This document shows, in pieces, positions 1 through 11,299 of a stretch of DNA of 64,000 nucleotides. The translations under genes were made by a program, and so were the position numbers. Origin of the DNA: Adenanthera pavonina (lineage: Eukaryota > Streptophyta > Magnoliopsida > Fabales > Fabaceae); NCBI GenBank assembly GCA_026686845.1, contig JAIVEN010000019.1:30322501-30386500 (forward strand), written 5' to 3'. The notes under the pieces are model-generated. The model was given only the letters and a program-made list of their open reading frames with translations. It was not told where the DNA came from and did not search any database. How positions within the stretch are numbered: position 1 is the stretch's first letter; every line of letters begins with the position of its first letter.

Positions 1-2700
1 ATTTGTTGTGAATCTAAGATATTTCGAAACTTCGTTTTTAATTGCCCCATTGAATGATTTGAAGCCACCCAAAAAGCCAGAATGTTGTCAGATTTTTCCT
101 TGTCAATTACTTTTAAATGCTTCGGAGCCATCCAAAAAGCCACACAAGTTTATTGTGAATCAAACCTAGCCGCTGTCATGCTGGGGCGTCTCTCGATCAC
201 CACCATCAGAAATTAATCGGACAACATTGATCACAATGGCCAGTTAAACAAAAGCATGCTTATATAAATCATGAAGCAGACACTCGTGTTGATTGGATCG
301 CTAGGGATATCAGAGTTCATAAATTCCTAATCCTATGGTGTGTACTGTAGAGTACCGTGTTTACAAGCAAATTTAGATGATGCGACCATCTCCGTACGAT
401 CAATTTGTAATATCTTGCTTTCTGGACCCTAGCTAGCCTCTCCGCTACCTTTCTTTATTTTCTTTTTGTTTTTTAATTCCAACCCATAGAGAAATATTCT
501 CTCCGCGTCGTCAACTATTTGGGCGGTGCTGTCTCGTCTAATTCGATTTAATTAGAAGATGTAGATGGTGCCTATCTCTGTCTCACTGATGGCTGAGGAA
601 AGCCTTACACCGTTGACTTATCCCTGCCACGCCTCTCGTGTTTAGCTGGAAACAGAGAAACACTAACAAGAAATTTGAGAGAAATTCTGTCGCCCAACTT
701 TATTTCCCATTCCCTTCCCTTTCAGTTGTTGGTTGATGTTACTCCATTTTGAAAATGACTCCAAATTTCTCATTTTCAAATAAAAAATATCATGGATTTT
801 TCATATTTAATTTAAAGAAATTAATAATAAACATATAAAGAATTATGTTTAATTTTAATTTAATCCTTTCAAAATATGATACAAATTTTGGGAAAACAGA
901 AGTCATTTTGTCACTTCTTCGAAAAATAATGCGTTTAATTAGTTTTGACTTGTTATTTCACTAAAATAGGTGCCATTTGACTTTAGGAAAAATTAAAAAC
1001 AAAGACAAAATTTTGCAGTTGACATTGGGGTTAATTATATTTTAAAGGATCTTATAAAGGCTAATAAAATCCTGCTTAATTGTTACTTCATTCAAATGTA
1101 TTCTTATATGTTAACAATTTTATATTTTTGCAGTTGCTCAACTTATTAGTACTGAAATATATATATATATAACAAAAATGATATAAATGTTCTAGTTAAG
1201 ACTTCTAAAATATATACTTCTTTTGCAAATATTTATTTTTGCATGTTTTTTCATCTTTATATGGATATACCCAAGTAAAATGATTAGTTGATTATGTCAT
1301 TGACGTAAGGGCCAAACAAATTGAAAGTCCAACCCACGCCCCATTGACATGTTCTTGTACTGTGGTTTTCTAGTAATTTATTTAATTAATAAAAGACAGA
1401 CTCAGAAAAATAAATTGAAGACATGAAAAAATAAGTCAGTAATCACTACTTGTATACATCCTATGCTTCACCGAGGAGAGAATGTCAATACTTTTTTCTT
1501 ACATTTTTTTCTCTGTAACCTCCCCACTAAAATAAAAAATGACAACTCATTATAATAATTAATGAACATTAGCATTAATTCGGCCATTAGTCATATTGGG
1601 TTATTGATCACTGATTAATGAGTCCAACGGGCTCTTTTTCTAACAACTTGACGAGGTATTCCAAAATAATCTTATGTCTTAGATCATGAAAATTGATCCA
1701 TAATAATTAATGGATGAGATTGTACACATGAAAAAAAGATATAAAAATAAAGTATTGAGAGGATCCAAATTCATAGCTATAATTATATTTTAATTGATCT
1801 GAATTAGTTATAATCCAATGCCATTATTAAATATTGGTTGGTTTAATAAATAACAAAATATCCGTGGTTGATTTTAGACTTAATTAAATGTCATACATGA
1901 AGTTTTGAGGAAGGTTCTTGAGAGTAAGCAAAATGCTTTTGATATATGGAAATCAATACACGCGTGTACGTAATTGCCGCATGTCTTCTTCACACTTTAA
2001 TTGGTACGACATCCTCCGATATGGCAATATCGCGGCTAACTAGCTAACTAGTCCCCCAATTTGTCTGCAATAGGAAGGCTCATTTTGATATATCCCGAGA
2101 TGTTTCAAGATCTTCTACAACTTATAATGACAGTATTAACATAATATATTGATTAAAAATGTTGTAGATGCCCTCTAACAGCAATATTAGAATGCGGGAG
2201 TTTAATTTGCCTCCGATCTCTACGGGGGATGACATCACTTTAACACAAATTTGCTCCAACCACTTATTAATTATTGAATTAATTCATGATTTTTATATCT
2301 TGAAATTTTGAGTTATGAAATATGATATGAAATTAATTTATCACTATATAGAAGGGATGCACGACGTTAATTTGGAAGTTTAGCATAAGTCCATCGTTAA
2401 TTGCATGGGGGCGTCAATGGTGTCATTGTCAGTTCACATATACATACCTGCAAGAGCCACACAAGATAGAAGAATCCCAAAATTCCAAAGAAACTTTTAG
2501 CTTACACTTTCCACGTGATGATGCAAGAGGGAGAACCAAAAGGATGTCAAAAGGTCAACCTCTCATTTCCATGCATTTTCCACCCACGTAATTATATTAT
2601 ATACATGATCCTGAACCCAATTTGTCAACTACCTGGGGTCCTCTTTGGATTATCACGTGCCTCAAACGCTCTATGATAATCACAACGACCTGCTCCAATC
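1..2700. other. AT-rich intergenic region, no gene seen
   Basis: No open reading frame with family character or splice structure was recognised. The first 180 bases hold a loose direct repeat: a segment ending in a GAAGCCACCCAAAAAGCCA-type motif near 61-81 recurs as GGAGCCATCCAAAAAGCCA near 125-143. The phrase TTGTGAATC occurs at its left end, again near 150, and again near 62,417. A short TA run lies near 1158-1172. The last 150 bases contain a CACGTG-type element near 2653 and probably the promoter of the small ORF that follows. Confidence 0.6.
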
Positions 2701-2710
2701 TTACCCAACC

Positions 2711-2722
2711 ATTATATATACA
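2711..2722 (+). promoter_or_regulatory. TATA-like box before small ORF
   Basis: An ATTATATATACA stretch lies about 70 bases before the ATG at 2791. The position suits a plant core promoter for the 67-aa ORF. This is inferred from sequence and spacing only. Confidence 0.35.
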
Positions 2723-2790
2723 TACAACGCATCACAGATTTCTCCCACACCGATATATGATCTCAGAGTAATCAGTTCATCAGAAGGGCA

Positions 2791-2994
2791 ATGGCGGATA
2801 CCAAGTTGAGAGGTTCTTTGCAGCACACAATGGAGAAGACGAAGAAGAAGAAGAGAAGTTGGAGCAATGGTGTAAGAGTAATGCCACCTGTGAGAGGTCG
2901 TATCAAACGTCGCATCTTTTCCGGTATCCTCCAAAACGTGACTGTTACTCTTCACAAAACCTTCCGCTCCTTTACTCGACCAAGCAAGAATTAG
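2791..2994 (+). CDS. Small basic protein, 67 aa, unrecognised
   Basis: This ORF encodes a 67-residue, strongly basic protein. Residues 16-23 form a Lys/Arg-rich patch (KTKKKKRS), followed by a VRVMPPVRGRIKRR segment and an amphipathic tail with several Thr and Phe. I see no signal peptide or membrane segment. A TATA-like stretch lies near 2711-2722, about 70-80 bases before the ATG, and CACGTG-like motifs lie upstream, which is the spacing expected of a plant promoter and short leader. A second Met at residue 14 is possible. An overlapping ORF in another frame (2859-3047) has no such character. I do not recognise the family. It may be a real small nuclear or peptide-type gene, or chance; there is no intron or homology evidence. 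Confidence 0.4.
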   Translation: MADTKLRGSLQHTMEKTKKKKRSWSNGVRVMPPVRGRIKRRIFSGILQNVTVTLHKTFRSFTRPSKN

Positions 2995-3827
2995 TCCTAT
3001 CTATCTATTGTCATGCTATTATTGAATTGTATTGTACTATTAACTAGAGGTGTAGTAATTAGTTTCTAAGTTCGTTGCTGTTTTAAGATTAGATTTTGAG
3101 TTCCACGATATGCAGTTCTTATGTTAACATAGTTCGAGAGGTTGTTGTTCTGCTATAAATGGCCGTATAGATATTATATATAGCATGCGTTAATTCGATC
3201 TTTATTATGTACGATTTATTGGACTGGCAATCAAGTCTGTTATGATCAATATGAGAGGAAAAAGGAAACTCTGACTGTCCCAAATTATTATAATATATCT
3301 AGATCTTGCGTCAAGAATCAGGTTATCTTCATCGAAGTTACCTTTAATGTACTGCGTGACAAATTATTAAAACATAAGAAGGCAAGCTTATAACTCCAGG
3401 TTGAAGGCAATCCCACTTTGTACGCAACAAAACAAGTGCTTGCGTGGTTTGTTTATTATTTTATTTCTTGGCTTTTGGCAAAGGAAAAGCAAATTGATTA
3501 AGGAAACGCGTTATTTTATTATATATCTTTTGAGAGGTGCATGGAGGCCAGGCTCTGATGGAACGTGAATCATCGTCAGTAATTCAATAGGAATTTCCTT
3601 CACTCTCTCTCCACCTAAATTTGTTTGGACGTACGTGTAGGTTTTAGCCTATGACAGTGAAGTCCATCACTTTTCAGTTTGACTTTTAGTTACGATGTTA
3701 ATTGATGTGCTGGGTTGAGTCTTGACTTTGTATCGCAGTTGACATTGCCTGCACTGGAGAATAATTAAATATAGTCAATAAAATGAAAGTCTATACCTTG
3801 AGGTTCCACCCGCATGCCAAATGAATA

Positions 3828-4215
3828 GCCTGTTTGGATACCGAATTTAAGCATTTATGAATTTCATAAATGTTTATGAATTTCATAAATGTTTATGTGG
3901 TGGAGTTGTCAAACGGAAACAGTTTTTCAATAAGCACTTATGCCTCAAATAAGTGTTTATGGAAAAAATTGATTTTTTCAGCTTATAATAATCACTTATC
4001 CTCCCATAATCACTTATTTCATTTTTCCTTCTCATTATCCATTTAATAATCACTTAAACCCCAATATCCAAATACATTTCTTTTCTCAAAATCACTTATA
4101 AGGTAAAAATATCCAAACACAAATCACTTTTGACATAATCACTTATTCTCATAATTACTCATGAATAATCACTTATCCTAATAATCACTTATACATAATC
4201 TAATCTAAACACACT
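3828..4215. mobile_element. Hairpin-rich MITE-like repeat with AATCACTTAT motifs
   Basis: The block starts with CCTGTTTGGATA and ends with AATCTAAACACAC, so its ends are imperfect inverted repeats with core TGTTTGGAT/TGTTTAGAT. Inside, AATCACTTAT or close variants occur about eight times on the plus strand, and the complementary ATAAGTG form occurs on the left side, so the element could fold back. A further ATATCCAAACAC sits at about 4108, which may mark an internal or older end. There is no ORF. No clear target duplication was found, so the class (hAT- or PIF-like) is open. Confidence 0.5.
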
Positions 4216-4736
4216 CGAACTCAATGGAGGATATGCTTAGCAAATATAGTTAAGGATAAGGAAATAAAAAGTTGTAGAATATAGATTATAATTATAATTA
4301 ACAACAAAATAAATACAACATGGCGAAACAAGTTTTTCAAATTTTATATCTCGCTCCCTTCTTAATTTCTTTGTTGCATCATAGTACTAACTGCGCAACT
4401 CATACAACATATATATAACGTAAGAAGATTCAGAGTGAAGAGTGCCAACAGCTATGAATGAAACTCATATACAAATCAATTCTTACAATTGATCAAATCG
4501 GCTCATGACATTGTTAGTACAAAATTGAAGGTGAGAAACTCGTTATTGCCAAATGTGGCATATATACATTCTTATTGTATAGGAGACATATATCAGCAGT
4601 GCGAAGCAACGCTGAGAGAGGACCTCTAGTGGGAGTCCTGGGGTGCGTATGGAACTTCAAAAGGGCCATTCTGTCTAAGCTAGCATATTATTCACATCAA
4701 AGCAGGCTCCTTAACAATCTAACTGTGAAGTCCGAT

Positions 4737-6479
4737 CTAATAGAAGTAGAAATTCTCCCCCTCATCAGGAAGAAAAGGGCAACTGATATGATATTGGTAT
4801 CCAGCATCTTTCATATTATGGACTAGTTTATTGATTACGTCATATATCACCGCAGTCTGGCTATGGTACCTGTCCTTGGCTGTAAACTCATGTCTTGTAT
4901 TTCTTACCTCAATCCAACTACAACCTGCTTCTTTCTTTAAGCCTCTCTCCTCCATGATTCCTTTAATTCTAGTGGCATCATTCCATCTTGCTGATGCTGC
5001 ATATATGTTTGACAGCATAACATATCTTGCTGTGTTTTCAGGTTCCAACTCAAACAGAGCTTCAGCAGCCCTCCTTGCAAGGTCCAAATTCCCATGGACT
5101 CGACAAGCACCCAACAGTGCTCCCCACATGGCAATGTGATCTGTACCATCCGGTGTTCTCTCAATTAAATTCAGTGCTTCTGCGAGTCTGTTTTTCCTCC
5201 CGAGTAAATCAATCAATATAGCATAGTGATCAAGTCTGGGCTTCACGCCATACTGCTTTTCCATCAAGCCTTGCACCTCTAGCCCTTGATTTTCTAAACC
5301 TGCATGGTTACAAGCAGATAGCAAACCAAGAAATGTCACATGATTGGGCTTTACATTGGCTTCTATCATCCTTTTAAAGAGGGCCAGTGATTCCTCACCA
5401 AGGCCATTTTGTGCAAACCCAGTTATTAATGTATTCCAAGAGATTATATCCCTCAAAGGAGTCATCTTGAACAAATTTTCAGCTGATTTCATGTCGCCGC
5501 ACTTGCTGTACATGTCAATTAAAGCATTAGATATATATACATTAAATAGGTAGCCATTATCGCTGTTTCTGATTATGTGACCATGGATTTGTTTACCTCT
5601 TTCTATAAGTGCCATATCTGCACATGCACCTAAGACAATGACATTAGTTGGAGCACTAGGCCATATCCCCTCCTTCAGCATTTGCTCAAAAAGATCCAAA
5701 GCTTCCTCGAAACGCCCATTTTGTGAAAAGCCTGTGATCAAAGCAGTCCAAGACACTGCATTTCTCATCGGCATTTCGTTAAATATCCTACACGCCTCAT
5801 CCAATCTGGAAGCTCTTGTGTAAGCGACAATCATCGAAGTCCAAGATACAACATCTCTCTCTCGCATTCGGCAAAGTATAGAACTGGAGATGTTGGGTAA
5901 GCCACATTTTCCATAAGCATCGATCAAAGCATTGTTAAGGATCACGTTCACCTCCAAACCATTTATAACTGCGACTCCATGGACTTGACGCAACCAATAA
6001 AGGGAAGCTAAAGATGCACAACTGCCAACTATACTAACGAGCGTATACTCATCTAATAGTAAACAATCATAATCCTTCTGCATCTTCCAGAAAAGCTTCA
6101 ATGATTCTTTGTGAAACGCATGATGTGTCAGACCAGAGATCAGTGAGTTATAACTGATAAGGTTTGGTTCAGGCATTTTATCAAACAGTGAGCGAGCCTC
6201 ATCAAATAGACCCATTTTGCAGTAGGAAGAAAGCATCATGTTCCACGAACGTGTAGTCTTTTGGGAGAGATCGTCGAAGGCTTTTTGGGCACTCTCCACA
6301 CAACTACACTTAAAGTACATGTCTATGAGACGGTTGGTTAGGAAAGAGTCGAAGAAAAGTGCGGTTTTGATAAGGCCAGAATGCAAGGCCTTGCCAAATT
6401 TCAGATTTCTGGTCGTGATGCATTCAGAAATGAGAAATGCGTACTTCTTAACGGAGGAGCTGATAGCATCATGAAGCAT
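4737..6479 (-). CDS. Pentatricopeptide repeat protein, PLS class, E/E+ subgroup
   Basis: A single-exon ORF of 580 residues. It holds degenerate 31-36 residue PPR motifs from about residue 40 to 430, with typical phrases such as NALIDAYGKCG, VVSWTSMI, AVSWTALITGFSQNG and IISWNTLITGFAQNG. The C-terminus (about 445-560) carries the E and E+ domains (MWGALLGACRVHGN, RYVMLSNIYA, KKEAGCSWIEV). There is no DYW deaminase domain; the protein ends soon after E+. Family members of this type act in plastids or mitochondria as site-specific RNA-editing factors that recruit a deaminase in trans. The target cannot be read from sequence. A cleavable targeting peptide is not obvious, but the N-terminus is short, so an upstream start is possible. 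Orientation is head to head with a decayed PPR copy at about 6850-7290. Confidence 0.9.
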   Translation of the reverse strand: MLHDAISSSVKKYAFLISECITTRNLKFGKALHSGLIKTALFFDSFLTNRLIDMYFKCSCVESAQKAFDDLSQKTTRSWNMMLSSYCKMGLFDEARSLFDKMPEPNLISYNSLISGLTHHAFHKESLKLFWKMQKDYDCLLLDEYTLVSIVGSCASLASLYWLRQVHGVAVINGLEVNVILNNALIDAYGKCGLPNISSSILCRMRERDVVSWTSMIVAYTRASRLDEACRIFNEMPMRNAVSWTALITGFSQNGRFEEALDLFEQMLKEGIWPSAPTNVIVLGACADMALIERGKQIHGHIIRNSDNGYLFNVYISNALIDMYSKCGDMKSAENLFKMTPLRDIISWNTLITGFAQNGLGEESLALFKRMIEANVKPNHVTFLGLLSACNHAGLENQGLEVQGLMEKQYGVKPRLDHYAILIDLLGRKNRLAEALNLIERTPDGTDHIAMWGALLGACRVHGNLDLARRAAEALFELEPENTARYVMLSNIYAASARWNDATRIKGIMEERGLKKEAGCSWIEVRNTRHEFTAKDRYHSQTAVIYDVINKLVHNMKDAGYQYHISCPFLPDEGENFYFY

Positions 6480-6849
6480 GATCAGAGCTTCAACACATGA
6501 AATCGAAGATATGAAAACGCTATAGGGGTTACGTTACTGAATATGAATACTAGTGACCTGAGATGAAGGGAATTGTACGCTTTGTCAATGGGACCCACTA
6601 GTCGAACTTAAATGGGTCCTGTTTTTTTTTTTTTACCGACAACTTAAACGGGTGTCACTTTGCTCCTATTAGGCGATTTTTGCGTTCGAACCTTTTTCCT
6701 TCATGTTCTTTTTTTGTTTTTTTTTTTTCTTTTTCTGTGTATTATTTTCTTGAGCAAGGCAGATTGGTAGGTACCAAGACGTTAGTGATACAAGTGGAAA
6801 TTAATTGATGATCTTTCTTCACCTTCGAAAAGCTCTCGGATTCCTAAGT

Positions 6850-7290
6850 TTGATCAAAATCTGGACTTAGAAACGCGTCGCATTCACACGCGAATTATCA
6901 AGACCAGTTTTCCCAGGGAAAATTGATTCAGGACATCCGGAAATGTTTGTGGCAAATGTGGTTGTCTAGATGAGGCACGCAAATTGTTCCATAATATGCC
7001 GCCCATGAACACTTTCAGTTTTTCAGTTGAAACGCGATTTTGAAGTGCAGAGTCCGGTTATTCTTGATGAGGCTGGCAAGACCTTCAAGTCAATGCCGGA
7101 GTTTCGTATAATCCGATGGTATCAGGTTTTGCCTGTCATAATGGCTGAGGAAGCTTTGAAATTCATCGTTAAGATGTACATTGAGATTTTTACACCTAAC
7201 GAGTATTCGTTTGGCAGTACTTATAGCTTTGTGCGCTATTGCAAGGTATGAAACTTGATTCTCACCCGGAGTATACAATATTTTGGTGGG
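6850..7290 (+). pseudogene. Decayed PPR gene fragment
   Basis: Translated piecewise on the plus strand, the region keeps PPR phrases: RRIHTRIIKTSF near 6875-6915, then VCGKCGCLDEARKLFHNMPP near 6944-7005, then LDEAGKTFKSMPE, EEALKFIVKMY and PNEYSFGS between 7060 and 7215. These are the linked opening motifs of a PLS-class PPR protein. They are split by stops and frame changes, and only about two to three repeats remain. The order and wording recall the Arabidopsis At2g13600 (SLO2) group from memory, not from a search. The copy is opposite in strand to the intact PPR gene at 4737-6479 and about 0.4 kb from it, but the wording differs enough that it is not a recent duplicate. Confidence 0.65.
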
Positions 7291-8483
7291 AAATTCATAG
7301 TCGGTGTGAAATTTATATAGCCTTTTAGCTTTCCAGTCTCACGAAATAGCGAAAGGACGAAAGTGACTCTTAACTAATCTCACATTAGGAAATGCCAGTG
7401 GATGCTGCAGTTTATTTTACTTGATGGTTATGGGCACTAATCAATTTGGAAGGTCTGGTTAACCTTTCTTCTTTTTTGTGGTAACACCAGCTCAAATGGA
7501 ACAGAGGTAAGTACTTTATTCTTCCAATCTATTTCCTTTTGGCGATTAACACTTGATTTATTGAAATGATCTTATACTCAGGTTGCCAGAACAATGAGCT
7601 CAAAACAGGTTAGGCGCCACTTTTACAACGCGGTTGCATCCACTGCATCATATTGGCGCTTGACCGTGCAAAGGTAATTTTTCTAAAGGAAAAAAAATAA
7701 AAAGAAAGGATTACTGCGAGTATGTGAGTGGATGGGCATTACGCTCAATTAGTTATTGCTGGCAATGGCAAGATGTGTAATAGAAGAGATAGGTGAAGAT
7801 GTGTAATATAAATATTTAGGGTGAATTGCAGTAATAAAAATTTTTTGTAGTATTCCAGAGGTCGGACTCAAGAGAGGTAGTAATTTTATCATTTCAAATT
7901 TTTAATCCTAAAAGCAAATGATAATCAAATTGAAAATTTAAATTAAAAAGGAAAGAAATAGGAAATAAAATAATGCATGAGTTTTGATTCAGTTCTAGAA
8001 GTATCACTGGATCAGAATTCATCTTATAAGATAACTAGATTTTATTTCTTAGTTAGACTCTACATAATTATAATGACTGTTATTTCTAAAGCATTCTAAT
8101 TACCTCTCGGTCAATTAATCCTTATTTAATTAGGATTTGATTCGCTCTCACGCGACTAAAATTTCTAATTAAATCTTGAAAACTACAATATATATCACCA
8201 TAAATTTTTAACTCTATCTCTAGATTAGTTATTTAGGTTTATCTTTCTATATCTAGGTTTACTTTTCACCTCTCAATACATCAAGTTTACCCTATTAATT
8301 AGACTTTATCATGATCAAACATAAATCCACATGAACGAATAAAAGAGATAAATATAATAAAAAGATAAATTAAATATAACTTGAAGAATAAATCAATAAA
8401 GTCTTAACTAGAGAAAGAAAATTCAATCCATCCCAATCAGACTACATCTCTACCTCGACTGGGAAATTTAACTACTCATGAAA
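7291..8483. other. Old repeat-like DNA flanking the solo LTR (left)
   Basis: No gene seen. From about 7815 to the insertion point at 8488 the sequence is an AT-rich, polyadenine-poor tract with a phrase on a filled and delimited leader (GAATTGCAGTAATAAAAATT) that resembles decayed retroelement untranslated DNA. It appears to continue on the other side of the inserted element at 13,064 onward, so the element split an older repeat. The class of the older repeat is not established. Confidence 0.35.
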
Positions 8484-8488
8484 ATAGA
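8484..8488. repeat. Target site duplication, left (ATAGA)
   Basis: Five bases directly before the LTR start; identical to the five bases directly after its end. Confidence 0.8.
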
Positions 8489-8809
8489 TGTGAACACCGT
8501 ATTTTGTCCGGATAATTTAAAAAATATATATATATATAATAATAAAAATAAAAAATAAAAAATAATAATAATAAATTATAATAAAGAAAAATAAATAAAA
8601 ATTAGAAAAAAAAGAAGAAGAATTTTTGGACCCAAATTCGGCCTAAAAGCCAAAAAAATAATAAATAAATAAAACCCGAAATTTAAAAAAAAAAGAAGAA
8701 GACCATATTGGGCTGAAATCATTTCAGCCCAATAGGTCACGAGCCCACAATTGGGCTCGTGACCTGGTCGAGGGCGTTGCCCTGAAAGAACCGTGAGAGC
8801 CCTTAGGGC

Positions 8810-9535
8810 AAGTGGGAGCTGGGGGGCATAGGGGAGGTACGCAGAAGCCAACAAAAAAAAAAAGAGGAGGGCACAGAGAAAATGGAGAGGGTGGCCGCGT
8901 GAGACAGTGAGGGAGGATGAACCACGAGAGGCCGGGAAGAGACGAACAGTGGGGGGAGAGGAGCTACAGAAAAGGAAGGACTGGCCGGAAGAAAAAGAAA
9001 AAACAGAGGGCAGCCGAAAAAGGGAAGGAAAAAAAAAGCAGAGAGTGAGAGTGGGGGCCGCGAAAGGAAAAGAAAAGAAAGGAAGAGGGAGCGAGGGTTG
9101 AAGGGGAAGGGGGCCACGGTGCGGAGGAAGAGAGGAGAGAGCCGCGGAGGCAAGACCGAGAGAGAGGAGACAGAGAGATAGAGGGAACTGCGAGGAGAGC
9201 GGCGGAGAGAGAGGGCGGCAGAGAAAAGAAAAAGCACCGAGAGGGAGCTGACCGCGAGCATAAGAAAAATCTGAGAGAGAGGAGAGCCGCGAGGAAGAAA
9301 AGGAGAGGAGCCGTGGAGAGAAAGAGGGCATAGGGGAGCTGATAATTGGGCTGAGCACGAGACCAGAAACCGCGGGCGAAGGTGGTGAGAAAGAGAGCTG
9401 GCCGTGAGCTCGGGCAGAGCCACTGTGGAGCCGCGGAAGCTGAGTGAAAATAGAGCAAGCAAAAAAAAAACAAAAACAGAGAGAGGCACAGAGGAACCGC
9501 GAGGAAGAGGGAAGGAGACCTCGGTCTTCAACTGG
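8810..9535 (+). repeat. Purine-rich strand-asymmetric tract inside the LTR
   Basis: For about 700 bases the plus strand is dominated by A and G (GAGAGAGGAGAG, GGAAGAAGAG and similar). The complementary strand reads as a pyrimidine tract that yields artefactual Ser/Leu/Phe/Pro-rich ORFs. There is no exact repeat unit. It ends close to 9535, after which ordinary T-rich sequence resumes, so it may mark the transcribed leader (R/U5 side) of the LTR; that is inference. Confidence 0.7.
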
Positions 9536-11299
9536 TAATTTCTCTTCTAAAAGCTTATTTTTCAGGCGATGGGTTGAGGAAATTTTTATCGAAACTACAC
9601 TTAGCATTCTAGTTCTAACAGTGGTTGCCGTGGACACTTGGTTAAGTGTTCTGTTTGTTTGGTTGATTAGAATCGTGTATCAGACAGTGCTGTGTTGTGA
9701 TTTTTGTCTTTTCAGCCTATTGTATGCGTTTTGGACATTGGCTTAGGCTGTTCATAATGTTTAAGGATATTTGTATCCCTGCGTTGACGGCCTGGTTTGA
9801 AAGAGGAAAATCTGCCCATGGTTTTTCTTTTTACGGATTTAACTTATTTAAAAGGCTTTGGTGTTCTGTAAAATAGTAATATAAATGCTTGAGTGACAAT
9901 AGTTACTGATTTGGTGTTGGAATATATACTTAAGTGACTTTGGTCTTTTCTGAATCCTATGGTGAATACTCTGTCATTAGTTTAGCATTGATGAAAGGTT
10001 GAGTTGGGTGTCATATTGGGCTTGAAATTCCTTAAACTTCCATTTTTTTTACATTGCCGTGGTTCCCCCACCCCTTTGTCTGGATTTGTCACAGAATGCA
10101 ATGCTGATTGATTCAATCTACACATTTTGATGCATTGAGGGTTGCAAGTTTCATTCCCTGTTTGGTTCCATATGATGTCAGCCTCTAAGCATATTAGAGG
10201 AGTTTATTAAGAATCTTGTGGTCATGAAAATGGAGTTTGAATTATATGGCGTGCGTGTCTTACGGCTCACATATATTCAACGGTAGCTTCAAGTTTAGAC
10301 AGGTTTTCTTATTGACTGCCACAATTTGCTTGTGTGATTGTCATCGGATGTTTTGGTTTAATTTGATTGTTCTTCATCTAAGAGAGAGATTTCCGTTTGT
10401 CATATGTGGGTCTCGAATGGAATCAAGTAGTAGGGAGTATAGCTTGCTCCCGTGTCCTCCAATGCACATTTTAGTCCATAGCTTCGAATTATGAACCATT
10501 GAAAATGGACCTTTGCATTGTCAAGGTATGCTTGGTAAAAATTAGGAGTATAGCTCGCGACTTTCTTTTCTCTAAGCCCATTCACCAGATTTTGGTTTTT
10601 TGTATTGAGTTTAGGCTTGACAAATATGATTTTCGTAACTCGATTTGGGGTTATTTGCTTCTAAGAAAATCTTGCATATTAAGGATTTCACTTGAAAGCT
10701 TGATCTCACATAACGCTTGACTTGCTCACTGTTTTGAGATTAAAAGCATCTCGTGTGTTCATATATTTGCATAGTGATTTTAGAATCTTAAATTGCTTTT
10801 TTGGGTGTGTGTCAATAAAGGGGTTCCTGATTCCAATTCAAAAGCTTGCCTTACATGGGTGAAGGCTAGCTAGAAAATGCTTGGTTGAATGTGTTAAATG
10901 TTTTGATATTATTTAGCCCCGTGTGAGCAACGACATTGCTTCTTATTAGCATGTGGTATTTGTTCTTTAAAAGCAATTACCTTGTTTCCTTCTGCCCCAA
11001 AATTTAAGATGAATAATCCTGTTTTATCTTTTTTTTCGAGCAATATGGGAGCATATACCAAGTTTAGGAGAAATCAAGCCCATTGCCACCAAGCCAAGCA
11101 GGGGAAATGTAAGCTATCAACTTTGAGGCAAAGGAAAAGAAAATGAAGATACTAGAGTTTGCATCTTTTCATCTCATGGTTGGGTGTAAATTATTTGGAT
11201 TTGCGCTAGCACACACCCTGATAAATTGTATTTGATTTTTATGTTTTGTTGTTTTTATTTCTAATTTCGGTTTTTATTTGGTCATGGATTTTTCTTCTT

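Noticed and set aside
147..172. Phrase TTGTGAATCAAACCTA shared with 62,417
   Set aside because: A single 16-base match at two distant AT-rich sites. It may be part of a short repeat, but I could not extend it.
8576..9637. Long minus-strand ORFs (353, 242 and 169 residues) in three frames
   Set aside because: They come from a pyrimidine-rich strand that rarely makes stops. The products are Ser/Leu/Phe-rich and have no domain, and they lie inside a solo LTR.
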